64,000 bases of DNA from a virus: IMG/VR virus record IMGVR_UViG_3300047551_002812, positions 1 through 64,000 of that record. One strand, given 5' to 3'. The translations under genes and the position numbers were made by a program. Under the pieces are notes generated by a model that had not been told where the DNA came from, did no database searches, and saw only the letters and a list, made by a program, of their open reading frames with translations. Below, one piece after another: positions 30,999 to 41,024 of the stretch (position 1 is its first letter; each line of letters begins with the position of its first letter).

Positions 30999-31928
30999 TC
31001 AGAAGTCCAGGTTGAGGGACGTGTCGTCACTCTCCTGCTGGGAGAGAAGGAGCGTAGAGCGGATACGGATCTTACCCGAATCCAACTCCTCCTTGCTTCG
31101 GAGGGTCAGTGTGGCAGGCTTCTCCCGATTGATCTCGGGTTTGGTCGCCAGGAGTGGTCGAATGGAGCTATGAGCCCACGCTCCGGATACCTTACCTTCC
31201 TCGGGGAGGTTATCGATGAGGATCCGGTAGGTCAGACCGTAGGAGGTCTTACACGGATAGTACCCAACGACCTGGTAGGGAGTATTGATATCCAACTCGC
31301 GGAAATCGACTTCCTCGTCGGCTTCGATCCGGGGTCCGGACGCTGTACCCTTCGGAGTTACTGGCTGCAGAAGAGCCACTACATCCTCGGGTTTCTTCTT
31401 GAGAAGCGCGTTGAGGGCTTTCGGTTCGGTTGGATTCTCCCAGTCGGTGAATCGTACCGCCACTGGAAGGACCGTCTGACCGTCTTCGGTGTCCACGGAT
31501 ACGAACAAGCAGGGATCCTCGCCGCGTCCTGAGAAGTTGAAGGAGCCGAACTCCGCCTCCATCTCGCGACCGTCGGAGGTGGTGAATCCGCCCTTAGCGA
31601 TTCCCACGGGCAGGAATCGTGGTCCCCACTGGATGTAGAGTTTACCGGTCTCCGTACCCTCGACGCCATCAGCGCCGACTTTAAGTACGGGTCCGAAGAG
31701 GCGGGAGTACACACCGTCCCGAGCCTTGATCAAGAAGGTGTTCTCGTCGAGGGGAAGATCCTCGTTTGTGAGGAACTTGAACACGACATCGAGGTCCTTT
31801 CGCATCGCCTTAGGAAGGTTAGCATTGGGGAGCTGGGTGTACTCGGAAGTGTACTCCCGGCCACTGAGCGGTACCAACTGTGGGGAGTTGGTGCTCAGGT
31901 CGATGGTCGTGATGCTGAAATTTGCCAT
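30999..31928 (-). CDS. Unknown protein, possible ssDNA-binding protein
   Basis: 309 residues from the ATG at 31928 (MANFSITTID), preceded by AAAGAGAA. An upstream in-frame start at 31982 lies too close to the -10. The middle region (TPYQVVGYYPCKTSYGLTYR, then ILIDNLP) has the look of an OB-fold strand pair. The chain ends acidic then hydrophobic (ESDDTSLNLDF), similar to the tails of SSB proteins. The promoter class (TGGTATGAT) groups it with replication genes. These features suggest, but do not prove, a single-strand binding or replication accessory protein. Confidence 0.75.
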   Translation of the reverse strand: MANFSITTIDLSTNSPQLVPLSGREYTSEYTQLPNANLPKAMRKDLDVVFKFLTNEDLPLDENTFLIKARDGVYSRLFGPVLKVGADGVEGTETGKLYIQWGPRFLPVGIAKGGFTTSDGREMEAEFGSFNFSGRGEDPCLFVSVDTEDGQTVLPVAVRFTDWENPTEPKALNALLKKKPEDVVALLQPVTPKGTASGPRIEADEEVDFRELDINTPYQVVGYYPCKTSYGLTYRILIDNLPEEGKVSGAWAHSSIRPLLATKPEINREKPATLTLRSKEELDSGKIRIRSTLLLSQQESDDTSLNLDF

Positions 31929-31988
31929 GTTAGGTTCTCTTTGTGTTAAGGGTCTCTTGGAGAAAGATCTCTCTTTGCTCACTTAGAA

Positions 31989-31997
31989 ATCATACCA
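31989..31997 (-). promoter_or_regulatory. Extended -10 promoter TGGTATGAT
   Basis: 60 nt before the ATG at 31928. It sits inside a 13-mer ATCGTGGTATGAT that recurs exactly before the dNMP-kinase-like gene, and within a GAAATC/GATTTC inverted repeat (31987-32005). Confidence 0.6.
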
Positions 31998-32032
31998 CGA
32001 TTTCGGATTTCAGGTCCGGTCGTGATACACTT

Positions 32033-32040
32033 CTTTAAAC
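32033..32040 (-). promoter_or_regulatory. Late-type motif GTTTAAAG overlapping a stop codon
   Basis: Contains the final Val codon and TAA of the gene at 32035-32352. The next ATG is 104 nt away, so it would give the gene at 30999-31928 a long late leader in addition to its middle promoter. Confidence 0.45.
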
Positions 32041-32352
32041 TGGATCTCCGCCTTTTCTCAGTTCTGAGAGGTAGGTCTGGGCCTCCAGGCGGATCTCGTA
32101 GAGTTGGTGGGAGAAGGGATTGAGCGGGCAGAGCGGAGGAACGTAGAGAATCAGAGTCTCTCCCCACCATATCTGCCTCTCGAAAGGGCACTTGGAGGGA
32201 ACCCACCTCACCCACCTCTCGGCGAGTTGCGGGGTCCAGGATCTTGGTCCGAGCGCACGCAAGTAGAGGCGGGGAAGACCATCCAGCAATCTCCCCCACC
32301 ACTTCGGTGCCCTCGCCTTGGCCCCGGAGGACGAACGAGAGAAACTAAGCAT
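32035..32352 (-). CDS. Mo-dependent nitrogenase C-terminal domain protein
   Basis: 105 residues. The segment RWVRWVPSKCPFERQIWWGE followed by VPPLCPLNPFSHQLYEIRLEAQTYL matches the PF06967 family, found almost only in cyanobacteria and their phages. Despite its name the family is not known to take part in nitrogen fixation. Two Cys in CPFER and PPLCPLNP are the conserved marks. It lies 3 nt past the giant fibre gene, so it is co-transcribed late. It is one of the strongest host indicators in the window. Confidence 0.82.
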   Translation of the reverse strand: MLSFSRSSSGAKARAPKWWGRLLDGLPRLYLRALGPRSWTPQLAERWVRWVPSKCPFERQIWWGETLILYVPPLCPLNPFSHQLYEIRLEAQTYLSELRKGGDPV

Positions 32353-32355
32353 AGA

Positions 32356-35300
32356 TCACACTTTGGCTATAACGATCATACCGTGGTTAGCGTGCTCGTT
32401 TATCACCGAGTTACCCGACTGCTGGTAGAGGTAGTGGATGTTATGCAGTCCGGGGGTCAGTGATCTTGCCCACTGCGACCCCGCCGTGGTGTTATTGGTC
32501 TGGTTCTCGCCGTAGAACGCGTCGGACGGGGGTTTCCGTTCGGTGTCGGAGTCGACATTGACATCGATCCCCGGAGCCACGTACGCAATAGAGGCGTCGC
32601 CCGGAGGGTTGTTGTAGATGTCCAGGAAGGCTGTGACCAGGGTCGAGGAGGCCTGGACGAAACTCACGCGGGCGTTGGACAGGTACACAGGGGGAGTCTT
32701 CCATAACGCGTTCACCCCTACCGCCCCGCCATTCGTAATCGAGTTCCAACCATTACCGAAGAAGTAGATCGCCCTAGCATCGTACTGGTTGTGTAGGTTT
32801 GCGAGGTAGAGCTTAGGGTAGTCAGCGGCGTCTAATTGCCCGGTACCTGGGCTGGTGTAGTACGTCCCCCCGAGGTGCATTATTGACTTACCTGCAGTAG
32901 CTGTGGTTCTCACAATGCCCACCAGTCTCCTCGTCGGATCACCGCTCTTGTGAGGAATTCCATCCTTACTCCCCCTGGTCGGCGGGGTGGTATTTCCTCC
33001 CCAGGACTGGAAGTCCATCGCCAGTACCGGAGCCTGAAGAGTACCGGAGTTGTAGAGGTACACGTCGAACGTGGTATCTGCCGTGAGGGCAACTGCAGGA
33101 TTGCCGCTCTTGAGCTCAAATGATGGCAGGGTGGAGGTGGGAAACTTGAGCAGGAACCATCTCTGTGTGGTGGAGTCGTACAGGGCGATCTCATTGCCAT
33201 TCCACGGATGGACATATATCTTATCCGACTCCGGGATCGTCTCCGATGGCACATTCAGAGTGCTGCTGAGGCTCAACCTCAGGTTCACGACGTTTTTGAT
33301 CGAGTCTCCTATGGCCTGGATCAGTGTGGCCGGAGTGACTGCGAGGGTGGTGGAGGTAAACTCCCTTACCTCGTCCGCAGTGGCGATCTCTATGATCCCC
33401 TTCTGGGTCTCCGAGGCCTCCTTGGCCGAGACTGTGAACCTGGTTATGTTATCATCCGGGGTGTTCGGATCGCCTCCGGGTAACTCCACCGACGCCGAGG
33501 TCACCTCGATGCCGGTTCCGCCCTCGATAGCGTTATCGAATCTGGCCTTCAGTTCGTTGGATAGAGCCGCGGCGGTAACCACCAGTTTGTCCGCGGCACC
33601 CACATTACCGGACACCTTAGACCCCCTGATAGTCGAGGTATCCGCCAACTGCACCAGACCGGCCTTTGTCGTGGAGGCATAGACTTCCGGGAGAGGAGTC
33701 TGATTAGCGGTTATCGGCCCGGTAGTTGTATTGAAACTGGTCTTGGAGTCGAAGTAGATCTTGGTATCAGCACCGAAGTATACGGAAGCGTCGTCGTTGA
33801 GGGCTAGACTGGACTTCACCACTACACTATTGAAGACCTGGTTAGTTACCGAGCCAGGCTCATTATCCGCCTCGAGTGGGATGGCGAACTGCTCGCCGGT
33901 TCTCAGATCGAAGACCGTGGTACCGATGTAGAAACTGCCCTCCTCGTTCATGCCGGTGGCGTAGACCTTACCGCCATTGCTCTCCACGATGATCTTGCCC
34001 AGGGCAAAGTCCTGCTCCAGAGGCTCACCCTGGAAGGTCGGGAAAGCGGTGTCGTAGTTCAGGTACCCGGTCCACTCCCAAGTGTGACCCGAGGCTCTGA
34101 TGACTGACGGTCTGCGAAGTCCGATCAGGATACCGGACGAGGCCGATGTGGAGCGTACTTTCAGAGGTACTGGATTCACCCCGGGCTCTATGACCCCAGG
34201 GATATAGACGCCGGGGCGATTGATCATCTCCGAGAGCGCGATTCTCGTGATGGATCCGACCGGATCCGCCGTCTGCTCCGGCTCGTCGTAGTTCAGAGCA
34301 GGATACAGATCTCCCGAGGAGACTTTCCGTGCTTGAGTGCCCTGCGTGAGGTAAGCGACAAATCGACCATCCGAAGCACCCTTCTCCGCGAGTCTTCTCC
34401 TGTAGGCCTCGGGGTCGAATACCTCATCGTAGTCTCGGATCTGGGAGATGGTGAGAGGATCGTCGAGAAGCGTCGAACTTCCGTTGAGCGGATAACCATT
34501 CACCCCGAGTTGCTTCTCAAGGATGTAGTAGTTCTGAGGTCTCCTCATTCCCTCGTCTTTGATGAAGCCTTCGAGCACGATCCTGTAGATTCTCTCGTCA
34601 GACTTTCTCTTGTCGATACCTCTCACCGTGGAGATGGTGGCGCTCTGGAACAGGAAGTCTAGCGAGGAGTACGACAGTTCGGTTGGGGTGGGATTCTGGA
34701 GAATTTTGTACCTGAAGGCGTAATTGATCCGCTTGAGCAGATACCCGTCTCCGTCAACATCCTCCAGTTCCTCTAAGATGGTTGAAGTGGAGACATTAAC
34801 GTACCACTGGGATTTCTCCGTGTCCCACACGAAGATCTTGGAACTGTCATCCAGCTCGTTAAACCCAGGATAGGATGGAAGCGCTAACTGTATGTCCCCC
34901 GTGTAGAGGATGGAGTTGCCTTTCTCGTCGAAACCTTTGATATACAGTCTCTTTCTGTTGGCTCTCGAAGACCCCCCGGAGAGTTCGTAGGTACCATCGG
35001 ACTTCTTGATGGTATAGGTAAATTGCCCGAAACCCATCTTCGAGCTGGATGGGACATTACCCGTAGCGGAAAATGGAGAACTCGTGTTAGAACTCTTAAC
35101 GTAGACCTTGATAAGGCTAGGGGGAACACCATTGACAGACTCGGAGATGTACTTTGTCTTGGTGAGTTCGTAGTCGAGTACCAGTCCGGTATTTATCTCC
35201 GTGTCCACAAGAGTCGGACCGGAACCGTCGGCGAGCACGGAGTAGGAGAGGGGCCGTGGTGGGACTATCTGCGAGATCTTCGTGCCACCGTAGGATCCTG

Positions 35301-38055
35301 ACGGGACCCCTTCATCCTGGCTGAAAGACCTGGTCTTATACCCAACCGCGTGGAGCGAGATGTCACCAAAATCAGAGCAGGAGTTAGTGATGGATAGATC
35401 CGAACCGCTCTCGGAGACGAAGTGATCCGCATTTCCAATAACGAAGCAACTTACAATCTGGATGGTGGCATTATTACTACCTTTGAAACCAAAGTGCCTG
35501 TACTTGAAAGGATCGGCCGGGCAGGGTCTGTACTGCTTGCCTGTGCCCTGCTCCTTGTTGGTGGGAGGATCGAGGTAGTAGGTGTTATTGGTGTAGCAAG
35601 TCGGGTCGGTCTGCAGTGAGACCTGGGTGAAGTTCGCGGTGACCATGGACCTGAATCCCGACACCAGAGCTCCGTCGGCGTGTAATCCATTCATACCGAA
35701 GATTGATCTTACCGAGCAGTTGAATACGTAAGGTGAGGAGGATCTGGTGGAGTTGATGTCGGGAAGATCGAACACCCGCTGATCACCGGAACCCTGGTTT
35801 TTGATCTTGGAGGCTCCGGGGTAGGAGATCGGAGAGTCGACACGGGAATCACCCGCCGGGAAACCGGTCTGGTTCTCCTCGGAGTCCGTCTGGCGAAGGT
35901 TCTTGGAGTCATAGATAGGGGCAACGATCGTGGTCTCTGCCTGGATCGCTTCGAGTCCCTGCGACCCCCACCCGTCGTACTGACCGAACAGACTGTTCAG
36001 TTTGGAGTAGTAGGATGTCTCGACCGAGCTTCCAACGATCTCCGACTGCGAAGCGAATCCGATAGCAGTCACGGTGTTGTGACTTCTGGAGATCTGAGGG
36101 TTGTCGGTAAAAGTGATAAGTGAGATATAACTACCACCCGTTACTTTGAAAATGCTAGTCCTATCGCGCTGAGGCTCCTCCTCAATCGGATTGAGTTCGG
36201 GGACATACATCGGCCTGACTCTGACCTTACGGGTATCGACGCCGTTGACCGAGATACCGCGTGGGACAATCAGACCGCCCCCGGTAGGATTGATGAGGGA
36301 GAGGTTGTCGTAGTAAAGATTGTCGTCAAGCGGAAAATCACCTTTAACATACTCGAGAGTTATCTTCCAGATGGAAGAACTGAGACTCTCCTTCTCTACC
36401 TTGGAGATATTTCCAACACCTCCACTCTGCGAGTACAGGATCCTTCCGAGACTGAGTGTTCTCGGAGGTTGGGACAGAGTCGGGCTAAGAGAGTCTACGT
36501 AGATGACTAAAGCTCTATCCTGTTGTTCCCTATTCAGAACCTTGAACCCGGTGGGAACTCTCTGCACAAGGCCCGTCTCCGCCGACAGTCCGGATACGCT
36601 TCCGGCCCCGGGGGAGTTATCCACGTAGTAATCGCCCGGGGCCAACTCGATGACGATTTTGTCGTACCGGTCGTTGTACTGTCCGGCTCTGCGACTCTCC
36701 CTCACGGCCTCTACGAGGGCTCTCTCCACCGAACGGAAGGGTCTTGTTTGGGCAAATCCGTTATTATTTACGGAGTCGTCTCCAACCGCTGGATCGACAT
36801 AGATGATATTTTTTACAGTGGGATCGATGGTGGTACCGGTCCTGTCGCACCGAGGCGCGTTCTGCACCTTTATAAGACCACCCTGGCCATCGGCGTACAC
36901 CGCGACCGACTGGTAGAACTCCTTGTAGCACTTGGAACTGGAGACCTCGTAGCGGTACACCCCGTCGGGAGGGTTGGGATAGACGGCAGGGATGGTCTGC
37001 CCATCCGGGCATTCCTCGGCGAGTCGCTGTCCGACAAACTCCCTACCACCACAACTGAGGAAGGTGCCTAGAACAGGCGAGCAGTCCCCTCCGGGAGTCT
37101 CCTCAAACTTCCACTCGGAGGTAGCGCTGTGGTAAAACAGTTCGATGTGGGCATCCTTGATATTGATGATCCAGTCATCCACCGAATTGGCGATCTTGGT
37201 ATCACCACCGGGCCTTATGACGATTGGGAACCGGTCGAAGGTCCCAGAGATGTCCACAATGGCCACCCTGTCAGAGTCGGTCGGAGTGGCCGGTAGGGAG
37301 ACGATCAAGGATCCATTTGACGTGTCCGCGATGACCCTCTCCCAGCTTTTTGCTGAGTACGAATCTACCTTGATACCCGTATTCTTCAGGATCCGGGGGT
37401 AGGTGTTCAGACTACCGACATAGAGGCCAGGTCTCAGGTCCACGTATCCCGTACCCACCACCTCGCCATCGGAGTCGGTGGCTAGAGCGCTACCCGCGGA
37501 GTTCGTGACGAGTTTAGCGAGGGGGATATGCGGTACTGATACGGAGGGAAGGGCGGGTCCTATACTGAGCTGGACCGGGACACTAGCAGCGATATTCGCC
37601 TTGGCCACCGCCTCGTCAATGTAGATGTAGTTGATCTCCTCGCCGCTGATAAGCGCTACCGACTGGATCTCCCACGAGATCGGTTGACCGTCACTAGAGA
37701 TGATACTACCGGCCTCCACCCAGACGCCGTAGATGGTGGGATTGGTTCCCAGTTGTACCAGAGTAGGAGGTCCGATCTCCTTCGCCAATGTTGTGGGATT
37801 GTAGGATTTCAGAACGATACCGTCGTGAGCCAGGCGTCCAATCGCGGTCTCTTTATCCTCACGTGGATCGGCTACCTCCCAGTCCTTAAGACTGTCCCGT
37901 TGACCGATCTTCCACCCTGCATGCTCGATGGAGGTTGGTTCGGAGTAGAAATCCGAACGGTTAGTCCCGGCCGAGAAGCTAGAACCTTTCTGTACCTCGT
38001 TCAGGTATTCTACATTTACGATTGTTCCGTTATGGAACTGAACTTTGTCTAACAT
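32356..38055 (-). CDS. Giant tail fibre protein
   Basis: 1899 residues, the longest gene here. The N-terminal 330 residues (QFHNGTIVNVEYLNEVQKGS) look like an attachment domain. About residues 420-900 are beta-helix-like (IIYVDPAVGDDSVNNNGFAQ, then RPFRSVERALVEA, as in pectate-lyase-type fibres). About 1380-1560 resemble repeated fibre shaft segments, with TTKAGLVQLADTSTIRG and ETQKGIIEIATADEVREFT typical of phage fibre collagen-like or tail-fibre repeats. The C-terminal 150 residues (HNIHYLYQQSGNSVINEHAN) form the likely receptor-binding tip. It shares an operon with the small gene upstream. No Shine-Dalgarno is evident before the ATG. Confidence 0.88.
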   Translation of the reverse strand: MLDKVQFHNGTIVNVEYLNEVQKGSSFSAGTNRSDFYSEPTSIEHAGWKIGQRDSLKDWEVADPREDKETAIGRLAHDGIVLKSYNPTTLAKEIGPPTLVQLGTNPTIYGVWVEAGSIISSDGQPISWEIQSVALISGEEINYIYIDEAVAKANIAASVPVQLSIGPALPSVSVPHIPLAKLVTNSAGSALATDSDGEVVGTGYVDLRPGLYVGSLNTYPRILKNTGIKVDSYSAKSWERVIADTSNGSLIVSLPATPTDSDRVAIVDISGTFDRFPIVIRPGGDTKIANSVDDWIINIKDAHIELFYHSATSEWKFEETPGGDCSPVLGTFLSCGGREFVGQRLAEECPDGQTIPAVYPNPPDGVYRYEVSSSKCYKEFYQSVAVYADGQGGLIKVQNAPRCDRTGTTIDPTVKNIIYVDPAVGDDSVNNNGFAQTRPFRSVERALVEAVRESRRAGQYNDRYDKIVIELAPGDYYVDNSPGAGSVSGLSAETGLVQRVPTGFKVLNREQQDRALVIYVDSLSPTLSQPPRTLSLGRILYSQSGGVGNISKVEKESLSSSIWKITLEYVKGDFPLDDNLYYDNLSLINPTGGGLIVPRGISVNGVDTRKVRVRPMYVPELNPIEEEPQRDRTSIFKVTGGSYISLITFTDNPQISRSHNTVTAIGFASQSEIVGSSVETSYYSKLNSLFGQYDGWGSQGLEAIQAETTIVAPIYDSKNLRQTDSEENQTGFPAGDSRVDSPISYPGASKIKNQGSGDQRVFDLPDINSTRSSSPYVFNCSVRSIFGMNGLHADGALVSGFRSMVTANFTQVSLQTDPTCYTNNTYYLDPPTNKEQGTGKQYRPCPADPFKYRHFGFKGSNNATIQIVSCFVIGNADHFVSESGSDLSITNSCSDFGDISLHAVGYKTRSFSQDEGVPSGSYGGTKISQIVPPRPLSYSVLADGSGPTLVDTEINTGLVLDYELTKTKYISESVNGVPPSLIKVYVKSSNTSSPFSATGNVPSSSKMGFGQFTYTIKKSDGTYELSGGSSRANRKRLYIKGFDEKGNSILYTGDIQLALPSYPGFNELDDSSKIFVWDTEKSQWYVNVSTSTILEELEDVDGDGYLLKRINYAFRYKILQNPTPTELSYSSLDFLFQSATISTVRGIDKRKSDERIYRIVLEGFIKDEGMRRPQNYYILEKQLGVNGYPLNGSSTLLDDPLTISQIRDYDEVFDPEAYRRRLAEKGASDGRFVAYLTQGTQARKVSSGDLYPALNYDEPEQTADPVGSITRIALSEMINRPGVYIPGVIEPGVNPVPLKVRSTSASSGILIGLRRPSVIRASGHTWEWTGYLNYDTAFPTFQGEPLEQDFALGKIIVESNGGKVYATGMNEEGSFYIGTTVFDLRTGEQFAIPLEADNEPGSVTNQVFNSVVVKSSLALNDDASVYFGADTKIYFDSKTSFNTTTGPITANQTPLPEVYASTTKAGLVQLADTSTIRGSKVSGNVGAADKLVVTAAALSNELKARFDNAIEGGTGIEVTSASVELPGGDPNTPDDNITRFTVSAKEASETQKGIIEIATADEVREFTSTTLAVTPATLIQAIGDSIKNVVNLRLSLSSTLNVPSETIPESDKIYVHPWNGNEIALYDSTTQRWFLLKFPTSTLPSFELKSGNPAVALTADTTFDVYLYNSGTLQAPVLAMDFQSWGGNTTPPTRGSKDGIPHKSGDPTRRLVGIVRTTATAGKSIMHLGGTYYTSPGTGQLDAADYPKLYLANLHNQYDARAIYFFGNGWNSITNGGAVGVNALWKTPPVYLSNARVSFVQASSTLVTAFLDIYNNPPGDASIAYVAPGIDVNVDSDTERKPPSDAFYGENQTNNTTAGSQWARSLTPGLHNIHYLYQQSGNSVINEHANHGMIVIAKV

Positions 38056-38070
38056 GATCAGGAGGATAAA

Positions 38071-38607
38071 TTAGGAGTTGGTGTTAACCCAAATGACTCT
38101 TCCCATCCAGTGAGTATTTGGACCAAAAGAGCTTAGTTCTATGAAGATGATTCGCCCGGGAGCCTTGTAGAAATCGATGGGATTATCAGCCGTTACATCA
38201 CCGTCTCCTCCCCACGTAACGGGAGAAGACTTCCAGATCGCCTCACTTCCCCAATCCACCGGATAGTCGAAGTAGGTGGTGGTGGTCTGTGGTAAAGACT
38301 CCGGGAACCTGAGTAGTATGCTATTCTGCCTGTAGTACCCCGGAGGAATATCCAGAGGATTCGTGTTGGAGATAGGCAGGTTGTCCGGCGAGGATACGTC
38401 CACGTCCAAGTAGTTACAGGTTAGAAGTGAGCCAGTGGGGTTGTTTTTAACCGCTCCTCCCAATTCAACCGGACTACCAACAGAGTCACCGGCCCAGATC
38501 CTCCCGTCCGCAACGTTGATACATACCTCACCTTCTTCAAGGTCGCCGATGAATGGCTCCTCTCCCGGTAGAAGAGTTGTGAGTTGCTGGAATGTCGCTT
38601 CGGCCAT
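38071..38607 (-). CDS. Fibre-associated virion protein
   Basis: 178 residues from the ATG at 38607 (MAEATFQQLTTLL). The segment PFIGDLEEGEVCINVADGRI followed by WAGDSVGSPVELG is the N-terminal head-binding form found in phage tail-fibre or tropism proteins (typically GExxINTxDGRLF). The rest is beta-rich. The GATTAAAG motif is 24 nt upstream. It precedes the giant fibre with a 15-nt gap, so it may be an adaptor connecting the fibre to the baseplate. Confidence 0.75.
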   Translation of the reverse strand: MAEATFQQLTTLLPGEEPFIGDLEEGEVCINVADGRIWAGDSVGSPVELGGAVKNNPTGSLLTCNYLDVDVSSPDNLPISNTNPLDIPPGYYRQNSILLRFPESLPQTTTTYFDYPVDWGSEAIWKSSPVTWGGDGDVTADNPIDFYKAPGRIIFIELSSFGPNTHWMGRVIWVNTNS

Positions 38608-38631
38608 CAACAATACGATTTGTCTGATAAA

Positions 38632-38639
38632 CTTTAATC
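38632..38639 (-). promoter_or_regulatory. Late-type promoter motif, GATTAAAG variant, fibre operon
   Basis: 24 nt before the ATG at 38607. It is divergent from and 11 nt apart from the + strand motif at 38651. Confidence 0.6.
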
Positions 38640-38650
38640 TACTTGTTATG

Positions 38651-38658
38651 GTTTAAAT
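38651..38658 (+). promoter_or_regulatory. Late-type promoter motif GTTTAAAT, baseplate operon
   Basis: 24 nt before the TTG start at 38683, with TATAG 5 nt downstream. Seven of eight bases match. Confidence 0.6.
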
Positions 38659-38682
38659 TCTAATATAGCAAAGAGTTTCGCC

Positions 38683-39735
38683 TTGAAGACGGGGTACATT
38701 ACCGACAGATTCAGCACACTGAGCGGTCTCTCCTCCGTAGCGTACGGCGCTGCGGACTCGTTTCGAGACGTGCAGAATCAGATTATAAGTGCGTCCCCGA
38801 CAAGAATCTTTGATACTCACAGACCTTCCGACATCTTCCAAGGATCTCTGATCTCGGAAACCCACCTCGTTGAGACGGTGATAAGCGCGCTCCAGGAGGA
38901 GTACTCCTCGAATGAGATCTTCGGGGACTATATCGACGAGGTACTAGGAGCGAATTGGGTGGAGAGAATCAGGCCATTTGTGGCGAAAGATCTGTACTTA
39001 GAGGCGGATCTCTCTTCGGACTATGGAAGTAGACTGGAGGATTACGTACTAGGGAGTTTAAAACGAGTATTCCCTGGCCATAGCGAACTACTATCTCTTC
39101 GAGATAAGGTCATCTCCTCTATCCTTTCCGACCCTGCTCTAGGGACCGATGTAAGGCTTGTAGCGTTGGTAGCCTCGAATAATCCGCACAGTAAATTAAG
39201 CACTCCACCCCCGGACAGCGTTGTGGTTCTACTAGAGAGCATCGATCTGGATCGCGATCACAGGGGGATCTCGTTTTCGACGGGGTACCTGACTCCACAA
39301 GACTACCAATCAGAAGTAGCGTATCCTGGGTTTTCAAACTCCACTTCAGTTCCGTCAACGTTCAAAGATTCCGTACTAGATGGTTACGTCGGGTACCCTC
39401 CTGGAACATTGATGGAGCAGGTGTTCAATCCCGCCGGATCGGAGTCAGTGAGAGATACCACGTTATCCTCAGTCGATGTTCTCTCCGACTCGGATGTATG
39501 GAATGCCTCGTCTGTACTCGGCCAGTTGGCGGATATACCTGGACTGATGAAGGGTGACAGGGATATCTACGAGATTAGCCTTATAGGCCCAAGGATCAAC
39601 AATCTTCTCTCGTTTGATCCGTCGACAATGTCGAATGGGGACTACTTTGACACTAGCTCACTACCTAAGATCCTGAACGCTGACGGGGAGGATGGGGTGC
39701 CGATGTCCTCACGTAATTTCTCCAATACATTCTAA
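38683..39735 (+). CDS. Baseplate-operon protein of unknown function
   Basis: 350 residues from a TTG start (MKTGYITDRFSTLSG), the first plausible start after the late motif. No domain recognised. It is rich in Ser and Asp with a helical middle (YLEADLSSDYGSRLEDYVLG). The stop overlaps the next ATG by one base (TAATG), so it is coupled to the gp6-like gene. Position as first gene of a baseplate run suggests a wedge or spike component. Confidence 0.8.
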   Translation: MKTGYITDRFSTLSGLSSVAYGAADSFRDVQNQIISASPTRIFDTHRPSDIFQGSLISETHLVETVISALQEEYSSNEIFGDYIDEVLGANWVERIRPFVAKDLYLEADLSSDYGSRLEDYVLGSLKRVFPGHSELLSLRDKVISSILSDPALGTDVRLVALVASNNPHSKLSTPPPDSVVVLLESIDLDRDHRGISFSTGYLTPQDYQSEVAYPGFSNSTSVPSTFKDSVLDGYVGYPPGTLMEQVFNPAGSESVRDTTLSSVDVLSDSDVWNASSVLGQLADIPGLMKGDRDIYEISLIGPRINNLLSFDPSTMSNGDYFDTSSLPKILNADGEDGVPMSSRNFSNTF

Positions 39736-41024
39736 TGTCAAATATCTACGGACCTATTCTCCCGCTGCAACTTGATAGTCGTAATACCGCGGCTCTAGTT
39801 CGTGCGATACAGACCAGGATAAATCTAGAGTCGGGAGGAAAACTGAACGACTTTACTCCCGCGTCTCCTCTCTCGGCCATAAGTGAGGGTCAGGCACTCG
39901 CGCAGTCCGAACTCCTTTACTACCTTAACAACTTACCCGAGGCTTTCAGTCTCCAGTGGCTTAGACAACTTGGTATTCAGAGGAGGATCGGCTCCAGAGC
40001 GTTTGTAGATGTCACCTTCTACAAAGCACCTGGATACGGCAGAGTCGTTATCGTGCCTAAAGGAACTAGATTGTACTCAAATGCCGGACTCGAGTACGAA
40101 CTTCTTGAGGAAGTGAGAATGCTGGAGACACAGGACTCCTTCACCGCGACCTGCAGATCGAGGAAATGGGGATCGTCCTACAACGTAGGGGAGGGGGAAA
40201 TAAATAAGATAGAGAAAGCCTTTGTAGGACTAGAATCACTACGTAATAACCTACCTGCCTCTGGAGGAAGCGATCTCGAATCCGTGAACGCTATGAAGAA
40301 AAGGGCATTCGAGGTACTGAGTAGGAGGAATCTCACCACCTCCACCGACTTCGAGAATGAGATTACCAATCTTATCGGCTCCACCCCCATCATCAAGGTT
40401 CTTACATACGAGGAGAGGTATCAACTCTCCCGAATGCTATCTGGAAATGTCGTGATATGCCTAGGGGATGAGAACGGTAAAGCACTCTCCGAGACAATCC
40501 TTCAGTACGTCATAGATTCGATGAGAAATAGGATCGCCATGGGTACTAATGTATCCCTAATAAGTCCGGAGATTGTGCCGGTAGATCTAGTACTAGAGGT
40601 ATATTATGATCCAGCGGAGATAAATGGCAACACGGACCTGAAATCCAACGAGATACTACAGGCGCTGAAAGACTACCTCAACCCGCTAAATCTCCCACTT
40701 GGAAGCGATCTTTTCTACCAGGACCTACTGAGAAAGATCTACGAGTTACCATTTATCAAAACCATTAACAACCTAGATATCAAACTGATGCTAAGGGACA
40801 CCTCGATCACGGAGGGGTTCTGCGCGGGATTCAGCGGAACAGAGTCGGAGGAGCAGAAAAAATGTCTCTACAATTACCTCTCCGTAGTGAACTCCGACAA
40901 TCAACTATTCTCTTCGGTGTCAGGAATCTCCTCTTACAAGCTTTATAACGCGCAGATAACATTCACGTCGGTGAATGACTTTAGTCCACTGACATACACG
41001 TACACCGAGTTATACACACCATGA
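39735..41024 (+). CDS. Baseplate J / gp6-like wedge protein
   Basis: 429 residues. Matches the baseplate-J family (P2 gpJ, T4 gp6) that forms the dimeric iris around the hub. Seen: an N-terminal helical stretch ending LYYLNNLPEAFSLQWLRQLG, then GSRAFVDVTFYKAPG, then IVPKGTRLYSNAGLEYE (the typical beta-domain opening with a Pro-x-Gly-Thr turn), and SGGSDLESVNAMKKRAFEVL. The late domain LMLRDTSITEG follows. Coupled to its neighbours by one- and four-base overlaps. Confidence 0.88.
   Translation: MSNIYGPILPLQLDSRNTAALVRAIQTRINLESGGKLNDFTPASPLSAISEGQALAQSELLYYLNNLPEAFSLQWLRQLGIQRRIGSRAFVDVTFYKAPGYGRVVIVPKGTRLYSNAGLEYELLEEVRMLETQDSFTATCRSRKWGSSYNVGEGEINKIEKAFVGLESLRNNLPASGGSDLESVNAMKKRAFEVLSRRNLTTSTDFENEITNLIGSTPIIKVLTYEERYQLSRMLSGNVVICLGDENGKALSETILQYVIDSMRNRIAMGTNVSLISPEIVPVDLVLEVYYDPAEINGNTDLKSNEILQALKDYLNPLNLPLGSDLFYQDLLRKIYELPFIKTINNLDIKLMLRDTSITEGFCAGFSGTESEEQKKCLYNYLSVVNSDNQLFSSVSGISSYKLYNAQITFTSVNDFSPLTYTYTELYTP

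Noticed and set aside
31929-31982. 18-residue N-terminal extension of the 309-residue protein (SKERSFSKRPLTQREPN)
   Set aside because: Its start would fall almost at the transcription start point; the ATG at 31928 has a good ribosome site.
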